The position numbers were made by a program, and so were the translations under genes. A stretch of DNA of 64,000 nucleotides from Chryseobacterium gilvum (lineage in GTDB: Bacteria; Bacteroidota; Bacteroidia; Flavobacteriales; Weeksellaceae), in the NCBI RefSeq assembly GCF_025628965.1, contig NZ_JAOTEN010000003.1:186001-250000 (forward strand), given 5' to 3'. Below, one piece after another: positions 8,823-16,611 of this stretch; the stretch's first letter is position 1; each line of letters opens with the position of its first letter. Under the pieces are notes generated by a model. That model had not been told where the DNA came from. It saw only the letters and a program-made list of their open reading frames with translations, and searched no databases.

Positions 8823-10655
8823 ATGAATATAAAAAGGTCTTTCGTCTTATTTTGCGCATCATTTACTGCGTCTCTTTACTTTAGTCAGGAGAAAAGTATA
8901 GATACAGTGTATGTTTTTGACAACCAAATGAATAAGGTTAAACTTTTTCATAAGGTTGCTACTTTATCTTCTGCCGATATTCAAAAAAACGCATTCAATC
9001 TTTCTGAAGTTTTACGTTTCCAGTCCCCTGTTTACATTAAGGAAAACGGCCGCGGTGCAGTCTCTTCCCCGTCATTTCGCGGAACAACGGCGCAACAAAC
9101 TGCTTTTGTATGGAACGGAATAAATATCAATTCCACTTTTTTAGGACAGGGAGACGTCAACAATATTGCACTTTCCGGATATGACCAGATGGAAATAAAA
9201 GCCGGCGGTGGAAGTGTAATCTACGGAAGCGGCGCCATCGGAGGAAGTATTCATCTTAATAATGATCTCAGTTTTGATCAAGGTTTCAGCGGTATGCTGA
9301 ATTCTGAAATTGCTTCTTTTGGTACCTATACTAATTTTGCGAAAGCCGCTTTCAGCAATGATAAGTTTAGTTTTAAAGTTTCGGGAAATTACCTGATCAG
9401 CGAGAATGACTATAAGGTTCCGGAATCAAGAGAGTATATTAATAGAAACGGAAAATTTTACAATACCACCTATAATGTGGGTATTTCATATAAAATTGCC
9501 AATCATCAAACCATTTCATGGCAAAGCCAGTTTTATAACGCGATACAGAACTACCCTATTTTTGAAGAGACGGGAAACAAAACCAAATACGGATCACAAA
9601 CCGTAAGAAGCCTCGTTTCCTGGGATGTGAAGAACCCTACAATTTCAAACAGCTTAAAAGCAGCATATACGGAGGAAAATTTTCAGTATTTCGGGGTTTT
9701 TAGTGCTCCGAAAACCAGTGGCGGAACCGGTAAAAATTATATTTTCAAAAATGATTTCAATTATTTTATCCATCCGAAACTGAATGCCAATGTCATCGCA
9801 GAATTTCAGGTGAATACAGGAGAAGGGTATAAATCCGGAATTTCGGAAATCAGCAGAAATGTAGGTTCGGCGGCAGGTTTACTGAGATATTTTCCTACTA
9901 AAAACCTTCGTTTTGAAGCCGGAATAAAAAAAGATTTTGTAGAGAAGATCACATCACCGGTTTTATATTCTTTTTCAGGAAAATGGAATACCACCAAATG
10001 GTATAATATAAATATTAATTTTTCAAAAAACTTCAGATTTCCGTCATTTAATGACCTTTACTGGGAACCGGGAGGAAATCCTGACCTGAAGCCGGAAACT
10101 TCAGTTCAGGGTGATATGGATCATGAATTTAAAGCCGGAAATTTCACCTTAACGGTAAGTCCGTACTACATCAAAATCAAGGATATGATTCGCTGGGCAA
10201 ATACTTCTCTGGGATATTGGGGAGCTTTCAATACACAAAACGTAGAATCTTACGGCCTTGAATCTCAGCTTAGTTTTGAAAAACAGCTTCATAAACATCA
10301 TTTGAAAATAAACGTGGGATATATTTTCACAAAATCAACCGATCTCGAGCTGAGTAAACAACTGATGTACGTACCGCTGCATAAGGTATTTGCCAATGCA
10401 GATTATCAGTACAAATTCCTGAAACTGTATGCTCAGGCAATGTTTAACGGGCTTACATACACGACTTCTGATGAAAGCAGGTATTATGCATTAGATCCTT
10501 ATTGTGTAATCAATGCCGGAATTTCAGCCACCATTCTGAAAAAATATATTTTGGGCATCAAGATCAATAATATTACCGATACCATCTATCAAACTGTGGA
10601 TTATTATCCGCTCCCAAAAAGAAATTACAGTGTAACAGCAACAATCAATTTTTAA
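8823..10655 (+). CDS. btuB: TonB-dependent cobalamin receptor, BtuB-like
   Basis: Outer-membrane beta-barrel of 610 residues. A signal peptide (about 1-20, ending YFSQ) is followed by a plug domain with SSADIQKNAFNLSEVLRFQSP, SFRGTTAQQTAFVWNGI and GSGAIGGSIHLNN, then a barrel rich in alternating aromatic strands, ending in a C-terminal Phe (ATINF). The cobalamin riboswitch upstream and BtuG-like gene downstream support corrinoid as substrate. No N-terminal carboxypeptidase-like domain of the SusC type is present. The gene symbol rests on context plus architecture. Confidence 0.92.
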   Translation: MNIKRSFVLFCASFTASLYFSQEKSIDTVYVFDNQMNKVKLFHKVATLSSADIQKNAFNLSEVLRFQSPVYIKENGRGAVSSPSFRGTTAQQTAFVWNGININSTFLGQGDVNNIALSGYDQMEIKAGGGSVIYGSGAIGGSIHLNNDLSFDQGFSGMLNSEIASFGTYTNFAKAAFSNDKFSFKVSGNYLISENDYKVPESREYINRNGKFYNTTYNVGISYKIANHQTISWQSQFYNAIQNYPIFEETGNKTKYGSQTVRSLVSWDVKNPTISNSLKAAYTEENFQYFGVFSAPKTSGGTGKNYIFKNDFNYFIHPKLNANVIAEFQVNTGEGYKSGISEISRNVGSAAGLLRYFPTKNLRFEAGIKKDFVEKITSPVLYSFSGKWNTTKWYNININFSKNFRFPSFNDLYWEPGGNPDLKPETSVQGDMDHEFKAGNFTLTVSPYYIKIKDMIRWANTSLGYWGAFNTQNVESYGLESQLSFEKQLHKHHLKINVGYIFTKSTDLELSKQLMYVPLHKVFANADYQYKFLKLYAQAMFNGLTYTTSDESRYYALDPYCVINAGISATILKKYILGIKINNITDTIYQTVDYYPLPKRNYSVTATINF

Positions 10656-10672
10656 AAAATTAAAATTATATT

Positions 10673-11722
10673 ATGAAAATCACAAGACTTTTACAGCTTG
10701 TTCTGGCTTTAACCTTACTTTTTAATATCTCGTGCAGCAGCGATGATGAGTTTGAGAACCTGGTTCCGAAAGGCGCCTATGAAAATGGCATTTTCATTAC
10801 CAATGAAGGTAATTTTGGGACACCCAATGCAAGTGTAACCTTCGTATCAAAAGATCTGAGCATCATTGAGCAGAACATTTTCTCAACCAATAACAACAAT
10901 GCTATTCTGGGAGATGTATTGCAGACCATTGCTTATAATGGTGACAGTGCTTATCTGGTGTTGAATAATTCTAATAAAGTACAGATCGTAAACCGTTATA
11001 CGTTCAAAAAAAGCGGCGAAATTACCAATCAGATTACTCAGCCCCGTTTTATCGCATTTGCCAACAATAATATTTATGTAACCAATGATCAATATGGAGG
11101 AGGGAAATATGTGAGTGTTTACAAGTCTTCAGATTTATCATTTGTAAAAAAGATTGATTTTGCATCAACTTCTACGGCTGAGAGAGTGGTAGAAGCCAGC
11201 GGAAGCATCTTCGTTCAAAATGCATCGTATGGTTTTGGAAATACCTTAACCAGAATTAACCCTTCTACCAATGAAATTGCTTCTGTAGTAACATTACCAA
11301 ACGGAAATATCAACAAAACCATTTCTAATAACGGAAGTGTATATGTAATTGCAGCAGGAACCACAAATTCTTATATCTACCAGATTTCCGCTGCAGGAAG
11401 CATTGTAAAAACCACTACCCTTACAGGAATTGCCAATGCGACGAATCTTGAAATTGACGGCGGTAAATATTATTTCAGTACCGATAATAAAGTATATGCA
11501 ATGGATATGAATGCAACAACAATTCCGGCAAATCCTTTGTTTACGGTCGCGTCAAACTCTTATTCTACCTTATACGGATTCAGTGTTGTAGACGGAAAGA
11601 TTTTTACGTCTGATGCCAACGGATTTACCCAGGATAGTAAAATTACTGTATACTCTACGACAGGAGCCATTATTAAAAACTTTACGGCAGGAAAAAGTTC
11701 GAACGGATTTTATTTAAATTAA
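10673..11722 (+). CDS. BtuG-like surface lipoprotein (DUF5074/YncE beta-propeller)
   Basis: The lipobox ends at Cys21, followed by SSDDEF, an acidic stretch like the lipoprotein export signal that sends Bacteroidota lipoproteins to the cell surface. The remaining 325 residues carry propeller-like repeats (GIFITNEGNFG, AYLVLNNSNKVQIVN, IYVTNDQYGGGKYVSVY, YYFSTDNKVYAMD). Bacteroides BtuG has this architecture, binds cobalamin tightly and caps BtuB. The gene lies 17 bp after the BtuB-like gene under the same riboswitch, so the same role is very likely. Confidence 0.88.
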   Translation: MKITRLLQLVLALTLLFNISCSSDDEFENLVPKGAYENGIFITNEGNFGTPNASVTFVSKDLSIIEQNIFSTNNNNAILGDVLQTIAYNGDSAYLVLNNSNKVQIVNRYTFKKSGEITNQITQPRFIAFANNNIYVTNDQYGGGKYVSVYKSSDLSFVKKIDFASTSTAERVVEASGSIFVQNASYGFGNTLTRINPSTNEIASVVTLPNGNINKTISNNGSVYVIAAGTTNSYIYQISAAGSIVKTTTLTGIANATNLEIDGGKYYFSTDNKVYAMDMNATTIPANPLFTVASNSYSTLYGFSVVDGKIFTSDANGFTQDSKITVYSTTGAIIKNFTAGKSSNGFYLN

Positions 11723-11764
11723 TCTTAGCTTTTTAAGATATTAACATTTTTCATCATGTGTTTT

Positions 11765-11797
11765 TTCCGGGCGGTTTCTTCGAAACCGCCCGGAAAT
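11765..11797. terminator. Terminator of the cobalamin uptake unit
   Basis: A 14-bp perfect stem, TTCCGGGCGGTTTC with its complement, around a TTC loop, flanked by T on the left and AAATTTATTTT on the right. Placed between convergent genes, it may act in both directions. Confidence 0.75.
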
Positions 11798-12097
11798 TTA
11801 TTTTAATTTCCTTATCTGAGATTTCAAAAAAAAGACTTCTAAAACTCCGATGCCCCACCAAATCGGAAATCTGAAATAAGTATAAAGCAGCGTAAAACCA
11901 TCAACATTGGTTTCCCCTTTTGTGGCTTTACTAATCTCAATACCCATAGAAAAAAACGGGATGACCAATCCGAAAAGCAAAAACGCAATCAGATACAGTA
12001 TCCAATTGCGTTTCTTTATGATTTTATACTTAAAAACACATATATTAAAGATAAAAATAAGTGCTGAAATGAGATAATCAAATGTCCCAAAAAACAT
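11798..12097 (-). CDS. Hypothetical three-helix membrane protein
   Basis: 99 residues with hydrophobic segments at about 5-22, 33-53 and 76-92 and a basic C terminus (KSQIRKLK). No family recognised. It starts 1 bp after the cca stop codon, so it is translated as part of the cca transcript. AT-rich codon use is similar to its neighbours. Confidence 0.7.
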   Translation of the reverse strand: MFFGTFDYLISALIFIFNICVFKYKIIKKRNWILYLIAFLLFGLVIPFFSMGIEISKATKGETNVDGFTLLYTYFRFPIWWGIGVLEVFFLKSQIRKLK

Positions 12098-12098
12098 A

Positions 12099-13523
12099 TT
12101 AAAATAATGCTTTCAAGCCTAATTTTTCCGCTTCTGCAATCACAAAGTTTTTCGCTTCATGGCTATCATTGGCAATTTCACCTTCCAGAATCGCTTCTTT
12201 TACCTTTTCTTTTAGAATCCCGATTTCTCTTCCCGGTTTGAGGTCAAACATCGCCATAATCTCTTCTCCTGAAATAGGCGGCTGAAAATTTCTTACCTGA
12301 TCTTTTTCTTCAACCTCTTTTATCTTAACAGCTACATATTCAAAATTCTTTTTAAACTTTTCCTGTTTTTTAGAATTTTTAGTAGTGATATCAGCTTTAC
12401 AGAGCGTAAATAAGTCTTCCATATCTTCACCGGCATCAAACAACAGCCTTCTGAGTGCAGAATCGGAAGCGTCATCGGTAATTAAAGCAATGGGGCGTGA
12501 AGAAAGCTTTACCATTTTCTGAACATATTTCATATCACTTCCCAATGGCAATTTAAGCCTCTGAAAGATTGATTTGGTCATTTTAGAGCCCAGAAATTCA
12601 TGACCATGAAACGTCCAGCCTGTTCCTTCTACGAATTTTTTTGTAGGTGCTTTTCCGATATCGTGCAGCAAAGCCGACCAACGCAGCCAAAGATGATCTG
12701 TGTTTTCAGAAATATTATCTACGACTTCCAGTGTGTGGTAAAAATTGTCTTTATGAGTTTGCCCTTCTACCTCTTCTACTCCTTTAAGCTCGATTAATTC
12801 AGGAATAATTAATTTCATCAATCCCGTTTCTTCCATCAATCTTAAACCGACTGATGGTTTTTTAGAAAGCATGATTTTATTAAATTCAACCATTATTCTT
12901 TCCATAGAAACTATTTTGATTCTCTCTGCTTCCTTCCGGATAGCGTCTAACGAGTTTTTTTCTATGGTAAAACCTAATGTTGATGCAAAACGGATGGCTC
13001 TCATCATTCTCAAAGGATCATCGGAATATGTTTGCGCCGGTTCCAGAGGCGTCTTTAAAATTCCTTTTTGTAGGTGATCAATCCCGTTAAAGGGATCGAT
13101 CAGCTCACCAAAATGATCTTGATGTAAAGAAATTGCCATTGCGTTAATGGTAAAATCTCTCCTTTTCTGATCGTCTTCTATGGTTCCGCCTTCCACTTCC
13201 GGTTTGCGGCTGTTTTCGTGGTAACTTTCCTTTCGTGCTCCCACAAATTCCAGTTCAAGGTCTTTATATTTGATCATGGCTGTTCCATATGTTTTAAAAA
13301 TGGAAACCTTTATTTTAGGATCAAGTTCCAACGCGACATTCTGGGCAAGCGCTATGCCGTTCTGCTCGGTCACAAAATCAATATCCGTAGACGCTTTTCT
13401 TTTCATCAACAGATCACGGACGTACCCCCCGACAATATACACCGACTGATTATTTTGAGCAGCAACCTCAGAAATGAGTTTAAAAAGTTTTAGATTTTTA
13501 TTTTGAGTAAGATTAATTTTCAT
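12099..13523 (-). CDS. cca: CCA tRNA nucleotidyltransferase with HD domain
   Basis: Adds or repairs the 3' CCA of tRNA. The N-terminal class-II nucleotidyltransferase head has GGYVRDLLM and the metal-binding DIDFV pair (about 32-50), then RRDFTINAMAI and DPLRMMRAIRFAS (about 125-176). A C-terminal HD phosphohydrolase domain contains LLHDIGKAPT at about 287-296 with its histidine-aspartate pair. At 474 residues it fits the Bacteroidota HD-fused form. Start MKINLTQN is the first ATG. Confidence 0.94.
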   Translation of the reverse strand: MKINLTQNKNLKLFKLISEVAAQNNQSVYIVGGYVRDLLMKRKASTDIDFVTEQNGIALAQNVALELDPKIKVSIFKTYGTAMIKYKDLELEFVGARKESYHENSRKPEVEGGTIEDDQKRRDFTINAMAISLHQDHFGELIDPFNGIDHLQKGILKTPLEPAQTYSDDPLRMMRAIRFASTLGFTIEKNSLDAIRKEAERIKIVSMERIMVEFNKIMLSKKPSVGLRLMEETGLMKLIIPELIELKGVEEVEGQTHKDNFYHTLEVVDNISENTDHLWLRWSALLHDIGKAPTKKFVEGTGWTFHGHEFLGSKMTKSIFQRLKLPLGSDMKYVQKMVKLSSRPIALITDDASDSALRRLLFDAGEDMEDLFTLCKADITTKNSKKQEKFKKNFEYVAVKIKEVEEKDQVRNFQPPISGEEIMAMFDLKPGREIGILKEKVKEAILEGEIANDSHEAKNFVIAEAEKLGLKALF

Positions 13524-13550
13524 CGTTTACAATTGCATCAACAGCTCATA

Positions 13551-13895
13551 TTAGTCATAATGAGCGTACATTTTATTAATTTTTCCTTCTTCATTAAAAA
13601 ACATTACTTCCACTGCATGTTTATCCATAATAGATTTATAAAATAAAGCCACAGAATCTACTCCTCCTGTAGAATGTATAAGCTCAAACTTTAGATCCGG
13701 AAACTTATCCAGCGCTTTTCTCCAATATTCCCGGACAGCATTTTTGCCGCTTAATGAGCTTTCTTTACCTCCTGTAGCGATAGAAATCATGGGAGTGGTG
13801 ATCACAATATCGTCAGAATAATGAGAAAGAATATCTTCCAGATGATGGGAGTTCCATACAGAAATCCAATCGATAGCAAATTTTTGATGATCCAT
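13551..13895 (-). CDS. NTF2-like (SnoaL) family protein
   Basis: 114-residue alpha+beta cone protein: an N-terminal helix WISVWNSHHLEDILSHYSDDIVI, then strands ending VMFFNEEGKINKMYAHY. This is the usual SnoaL-like layout. No catalytic residues can be assigned; members are polyketide cyclases, isomerases or binding proteins. It stands alone between cca and tsaC. Confidence 0.8.
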   Translation of the reverse strand: MDHQKFAIDWISVWNSHHLEDILSHYSDDIVITTPMISIATGGKESSLSGKNAVREYWRKALDKFPDLKFELIHSTGGVDSVALFYKSIMDKHAVEVMFFNEEGKINKMYAHYD

Positions 13896-13991
13896 ATCAC
13901 TATATTACAGTTGAGTTTTGCAAAGATAGGATAAAAAAGAAATTTTGCCGTAATGCTCAGAAAAAGGTTCATCTATAAAAATGAAACCATT

Positions 13992-14540
13992 TTATTCGCG
14001 CAGCACTTTTATTCGGTTATCGCTCCAGATTTTTATAACCGATGAGCCGGAATATTTTGAAACCTTTTCCCGGTCTTCTTCCACCGCAAAATCTACCAAA
14101 TCAATGATTTCAGGAGAAATATCTGAAAACTTCAACGGACTTTTATCTCCACTGAAATTGGCCGAAGTGGACACTAACGGCTTATTTAATTTTGTGATCA
14201 ATTTTTTACAAAAATCATTTTTTACCAGCCGGATTCCGATACTTCCGTCTTCTGCCAATAATTCTTTTGGCAACCCTCTAGGATTTTCATAAACGATGGT
14301 TACAGGTTTTTCGCTTAGATCAATAATTTCCCAGGCCATTTCCGGTACGTCTACCAAATCCTGAAGTCTTTTTTCATTTTCCACCAAAATAATCATGGAT
14401 TTGTTTTTTTCGCGTTTTTTGATGTCAAAAATTTTATTAATCGCTTCCATATTGGTTGCGTCACAGCCGATTCCCCAGATGGTGTCTGTGGGATAAAGGA
14501 TGGTTCCGCCGGATTGTAGTATTTGTATGATGTTTTGCAT
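13992..14540 (-). CDS. tsaC: L-threonylcarbamoyladenylate synthase (YrdC/Sua5 family)
   Basis: Makes threonylcarbamoyl-AMP for the tRNA t6A37 modification. Signature residues: GGTILYPTDTIWGIGCDA near the N terminus, KKREKNKSMIILV (KxR...S/K nucleotide-binding motif), IGIRLVKNDF and PLVSTSANFSG. About 182 residues, single-domain TsaC length. Upstream in-frame ATGs at 14552 and 14564 lie inside the inverted repeat that borders the GIY-YIG element, so the start at 14540 (MQNIIQILQSGG) is preferred. Confidence 0.92.
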   Translation of the reverse strand: MQNIIQILQSGGTILYPTDTIWGIGCDATNMEAINKIFDIKKREKNKSMIILVENEKRLQDLVDVPEMAWEIIDLSEKPVTIVYENPRGLPKELLAEDGSIGIRLVKNDFCKKLITKLNKPLVSTSANFSGDKSPLKFSDISPEIIDLVDFAVEEDREKVSKYSGSSVIKIWSDNRIKVLRE

Positions 14541-14546
14541 GTTTTC

Positions 14547-14579
14547 TGTCATTGCGAGGAGCAAAGCGACGAAGCAATC
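14547..14579 (+). repeat. 33-bp repeat, left copy, flanking GIY-YIG gene
   Basis: Begins TGTCATTGCGAGGAGCAAAG and ends GCGACGAAGCAATC. It matches the reverse complement of 14913-14945 at 32 of 33 positions. Its ends (ATTGC and GCAAT) are themselves complementary, so it can fold. It stops directly at the GIY-YIG stop codon and lies 6 bp from the tsaC start. Confidence 0.9.
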
Positions 14580-14888
14580 TTAAAAAGGATTCATAATATC
14601 CTTAATATCTTCCGCTAAATCTCTCCATTCCTGATTAAGTGAATTTATTAAATTTATCTTTTTCTGCCGAGAACCCGCTTTAATTTGTTTTTCTCTAAAA
14701 ATCGCATCTCCTATTTCCTGAAAAGATTCCCAATAAACTAATTTATTGAGATTATATTTTGAAGTAAAACTCAATTCATGAAACTTTTCTTTATGTTCCT
14801 GAACTCTTTTAGGCAAGTTTGATGTCACACCTGTGTAAAGTACAGTATTATTTTTATTTGTCATAATGTAGATAAATCCTGCTTTCAT
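14580..14888 (-). CDS. GIY-YIG nuclease domain protein
   Basis: 102 residues forming a single GIY-YIG domain: FIYIMTNKNNTVLYTGVTSN (GIY as YIM, YIG as YTG variants), the catalytic-type Arg in LPKRVQEHK, and a later FREKQIKAGSRQKKINLI with conserved Glu and Lys. This is the stand-alone UPF0213/YhbQ-like group, with no DNA-binding extension, unlike UvrC or homing endonucleases. It is enclosed by inverted copies of a 33-bp palindromic repeat, so it may be mobile or act on the repeat; that is inference. Confidence 0.9.
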   Translation of the reverse strand: MKAGFIYIMTNKNNTVLYTGVTSNLPKRVQEHKEKFHELSFTSKYNLNKLVYWESFQEIGDAIFREKQIKAGSRQKKINLINSLNQEWRDLAEDIKDIMNPF

Positions 14889-14912
14889 TTGTGTAAATCC
14901 TTAAAATTATGT

Positions 14913-14945
14913 GATTGCTTCGTCGCTTCGCTCCTCGCAATGACA
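14913..14945 (-). repeat. 33-bp repeat, right copy, flanking GIY-YIG gene
   Basis: Inverted counterpart of 14547-14579 with one base difference (G for A in GAGCGAAGC). It sits 24 bp upstream of the GIY-YIG start and 17 bp beyond the DinB stop codon. Confidence 0.9.
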
Positions 14946-14961
14946 ATAAAATTAAAAAATT

Positions 14962-15465
14962 TTACAATCTCGGTAAATACCTTTCCTCAATAATATTCAA
15001 ATGATGCACATTATGCCCAACAATTAATTTTCCGATGGTTTCGACCGATATTTGGTTACCGTTGGCGGTTCCGGTGTTGTTAAAAACAGAAGTATTTAAA
15101 GTTTCTAAAAAAACTTGGGAAGATGCTCTTACCGATCTATACTCGTCCAGTAATGATTCTAAAGTTCTATCATTTGCGAACGAGTTTTTAGCATACATTT
15201 CTTCATCAAAGCCTGGCAAATTGGCTGTTTCACCTCTTGCAAAAGCCAACATTCGATATTGAAAAACTCTTTCTGTGTCAGATAGGTGTAGAAGCAATTC
15301 TTTCAAGGTCCATTTTCCTTTTTCATAGGTGAAAAAAGATTGTTCTTCTGAAAGATTTGAATATATTTCAACCGTTTTTTCTCCGGATTTTTTTAATTCT
15401 TCCAACCAGTTTTCGGAGCGAACAAGATCTAAATATCTCTGAATATATTTTTGAAAATCAGTCAT
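14962..15465 (-). CDS. DinB-family protein
   Basis: 167-residue four-helix-bundle protein of the DinB/YfiT superfamily. The metal-binding histidines are placed as expected: LLLHLSDTERVFQYR (His about 66) and VGHNVHHLNIIEERY near the C terminus. Family members are metal-dependent thiol transferases or damage-induced proteins of unclear role. The short gap to its left contains the right-hand repeat of the GIY-YIG element. Confidence 0.88.
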   Translation of the reverse strand: MTDFQKYIQRYLDLVRSENWLEELKKSGEKTVEIYSNLSEEQSFFTYEKGKWTLKELLLHLSDTERVFQYRMLAFARGETANLPGFDEEMYAKNSFANDRTLESLLDEYRSVRASSQVFLETLNTSVFNNTGTANGNQISVETIGKLIVGHNVHHLNIIEERYLPRL

Positions 15466-15514
15466 AAATTTAATTTAGAGTATAACAATGTTACTATTAA
15501 AAAATATTGATTCA

Positions 15515-15961
15515 TTATTTATTTGTCCATTCATAGAAATTTACGGAATCATACAATTCAAAGCCGCAAGACGGATACAATTGGTTCCCAATATCATTGC
15601 TTTTTCCTGTTTCCAGTAAAATTCCACCAGCATTTGTAGATTTCGCCAATTCTTTCGCTTGTTCAATTAATTCTTTAGAATACCCTTTTCCCCGATAATT
15701 TTCATTGACGTAAAGATCATTCAATAACCAATACCGTTTCATTCTTGTGGACGAAAATAAAGGATATAACTGCACAAATCCAACTACATTTCCATCTTCT
15801 CCAGCAACAAAAATTTCAGAATCTTTATGTTCTATTCTTTCAGTAAGAAAACGTTTTGCTGCAGGAATATCAGAATCCTTATGGTAAAAGATCCTGTATT
15901 GATCAAACAATTCAGCCAATTGAGCCAAATCCTGAATTGCAGCTTTTCTTGTATTTTTCAT
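15515..15961 (-). CDS. GNAT-family N-acetyltransferase
   Basis: Acetyl-CoA-dependent transferase of 148 residues. Motif A, LNDLYVNENYRGKGYSKELIEQA, includes the RGKGYS pyrophosphate loop, and motif B near the end has LYPSCGFELYDSVNFYEW. The start at 15961 (MKNTRKAAIQ) is preferred; the upstream ATG at 15982 would overlap the preceding gene by 14 nt. Substrate unknown. Confidence 0.88.
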   Translation of the reverse strand: MKNTRKAAIQDLAQLAELFDQYRIFYHKDSDIPAAKRFLTERIEHKDSEIFVAGEDGNVVGFVQLYPLFSSTRMKRYWLLNDLYVNENYRGKGYSKELIEQAKELAKSTNAGGILLETGKSNDIGNQLYPSCGFELYDSVNFYEWTNK

Positions 15962-15968
15962 GTGAAAT

Positions 15969-16445
15969 TTATTGATGATCATAACTTAAAACCCTTTTCA
16001 TTTTCCAGTCTTTGCCGTCTAAAATCCATAGAATGGTAAATTTTGCACGGCTTCCTCTGTTCCATTTTCCCTGATACCATTCGGAAAAATCATGTTCACC
16101 CTCCTCAATAAAAGCGTACAACACCTTGTTTTTGTACAAAGGATACACTTTCATGCTATTGGGAATCAATTCACGTTTTACTTTATTCGGTCCGCCGCAA
16201 ATGTTGTTTTTTATGGAAGCGGTAAACGCTTTTTCACCGGAAGTAATTCCGCCTTTGTCATGATAAAATTCCAGATCATCACTGATGATAGCATGATAAT
16301 GAGAAAGATCACATGCATTAAATCCGATATCGAATATCAAACTGTCTAATTTTTTTGCCGTTTTATATAATTCATCGGTTTCTTTCACCTGAGAATATAC
16401 AATTTGACTTAAAATTAACAACAATAAAACCTGAATCTTTCTCAT
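15969..16445 (-). CDS. Secreted NTF2-like (DUF4440) protein
   Basis: 158 residues with a signal peptide at 1-18 (cut after VYS). The body matches the DUF4440/NTF2-like layout: CDLSHYHAIISDDLEFYHDKGG, then GSRAKFTILWILDGKDWKMKRVLSYDHQ at the C terminus. Probably periplasmic; function unknown. The GNAT gene follows, 7 bp after its stop. Confidence 0.82.
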   Translation of the reverse strand: MRKIQVLLLLILSQIVYSQVKETDELYKTAKKLDSLIFDIGFNACDLSHYHAIISDDLEFYHDKGGITSGEKAFTASIKNNICGGPNKVKRELIPNSMKVYPLYKNKVLYAFIEEGEHDFSEWYQGKWNRGSRAKFTILWILDGKDWKMKRVLSYDHQ

Positions 16446-16520
16446 ATTTTTATTTTTTAATTAATTTTACTTTCACACTTTGTGTTTATTTTCCAAATGT
16501 TTAAATAAACGACTACAAAC

Positions 16521-16600
16521 CTAGCCCCGATTGCAATGACATCCTTTTGTGTAGCGAAGCGTAACAAAAGATATAGTGGAAAGCGGGAAACAGCTTCTAA
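16521..16600 (+). repeat. Dispersed structured repeat, copy 1
   Basis: A non-coding unit starting CTAGCCCCGATTGC with a hairpin ATCCTTTTGT / ACAAAAGAT (16541-16550 and 16564-16572) around AGCGAAGC, then TATAGTGGAAAGCGGGAAACAGC. A diverged copy lies at 27271-27346. From memory this type of unit occurs in many flavobacterial genomes; no search was made. Confidence 0.75.
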
Positions 16601-16611
16601 AAAAAACTAAA

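Noticed and set aside
14580-14888. GIY-YIG gene read as UvrC fragment or intron homing nuclease
   Set aside because: The 102-residue stand-alone domain has no UvrC helices and there is no intron or interrupted host gene; tsaC and dinB are intact.
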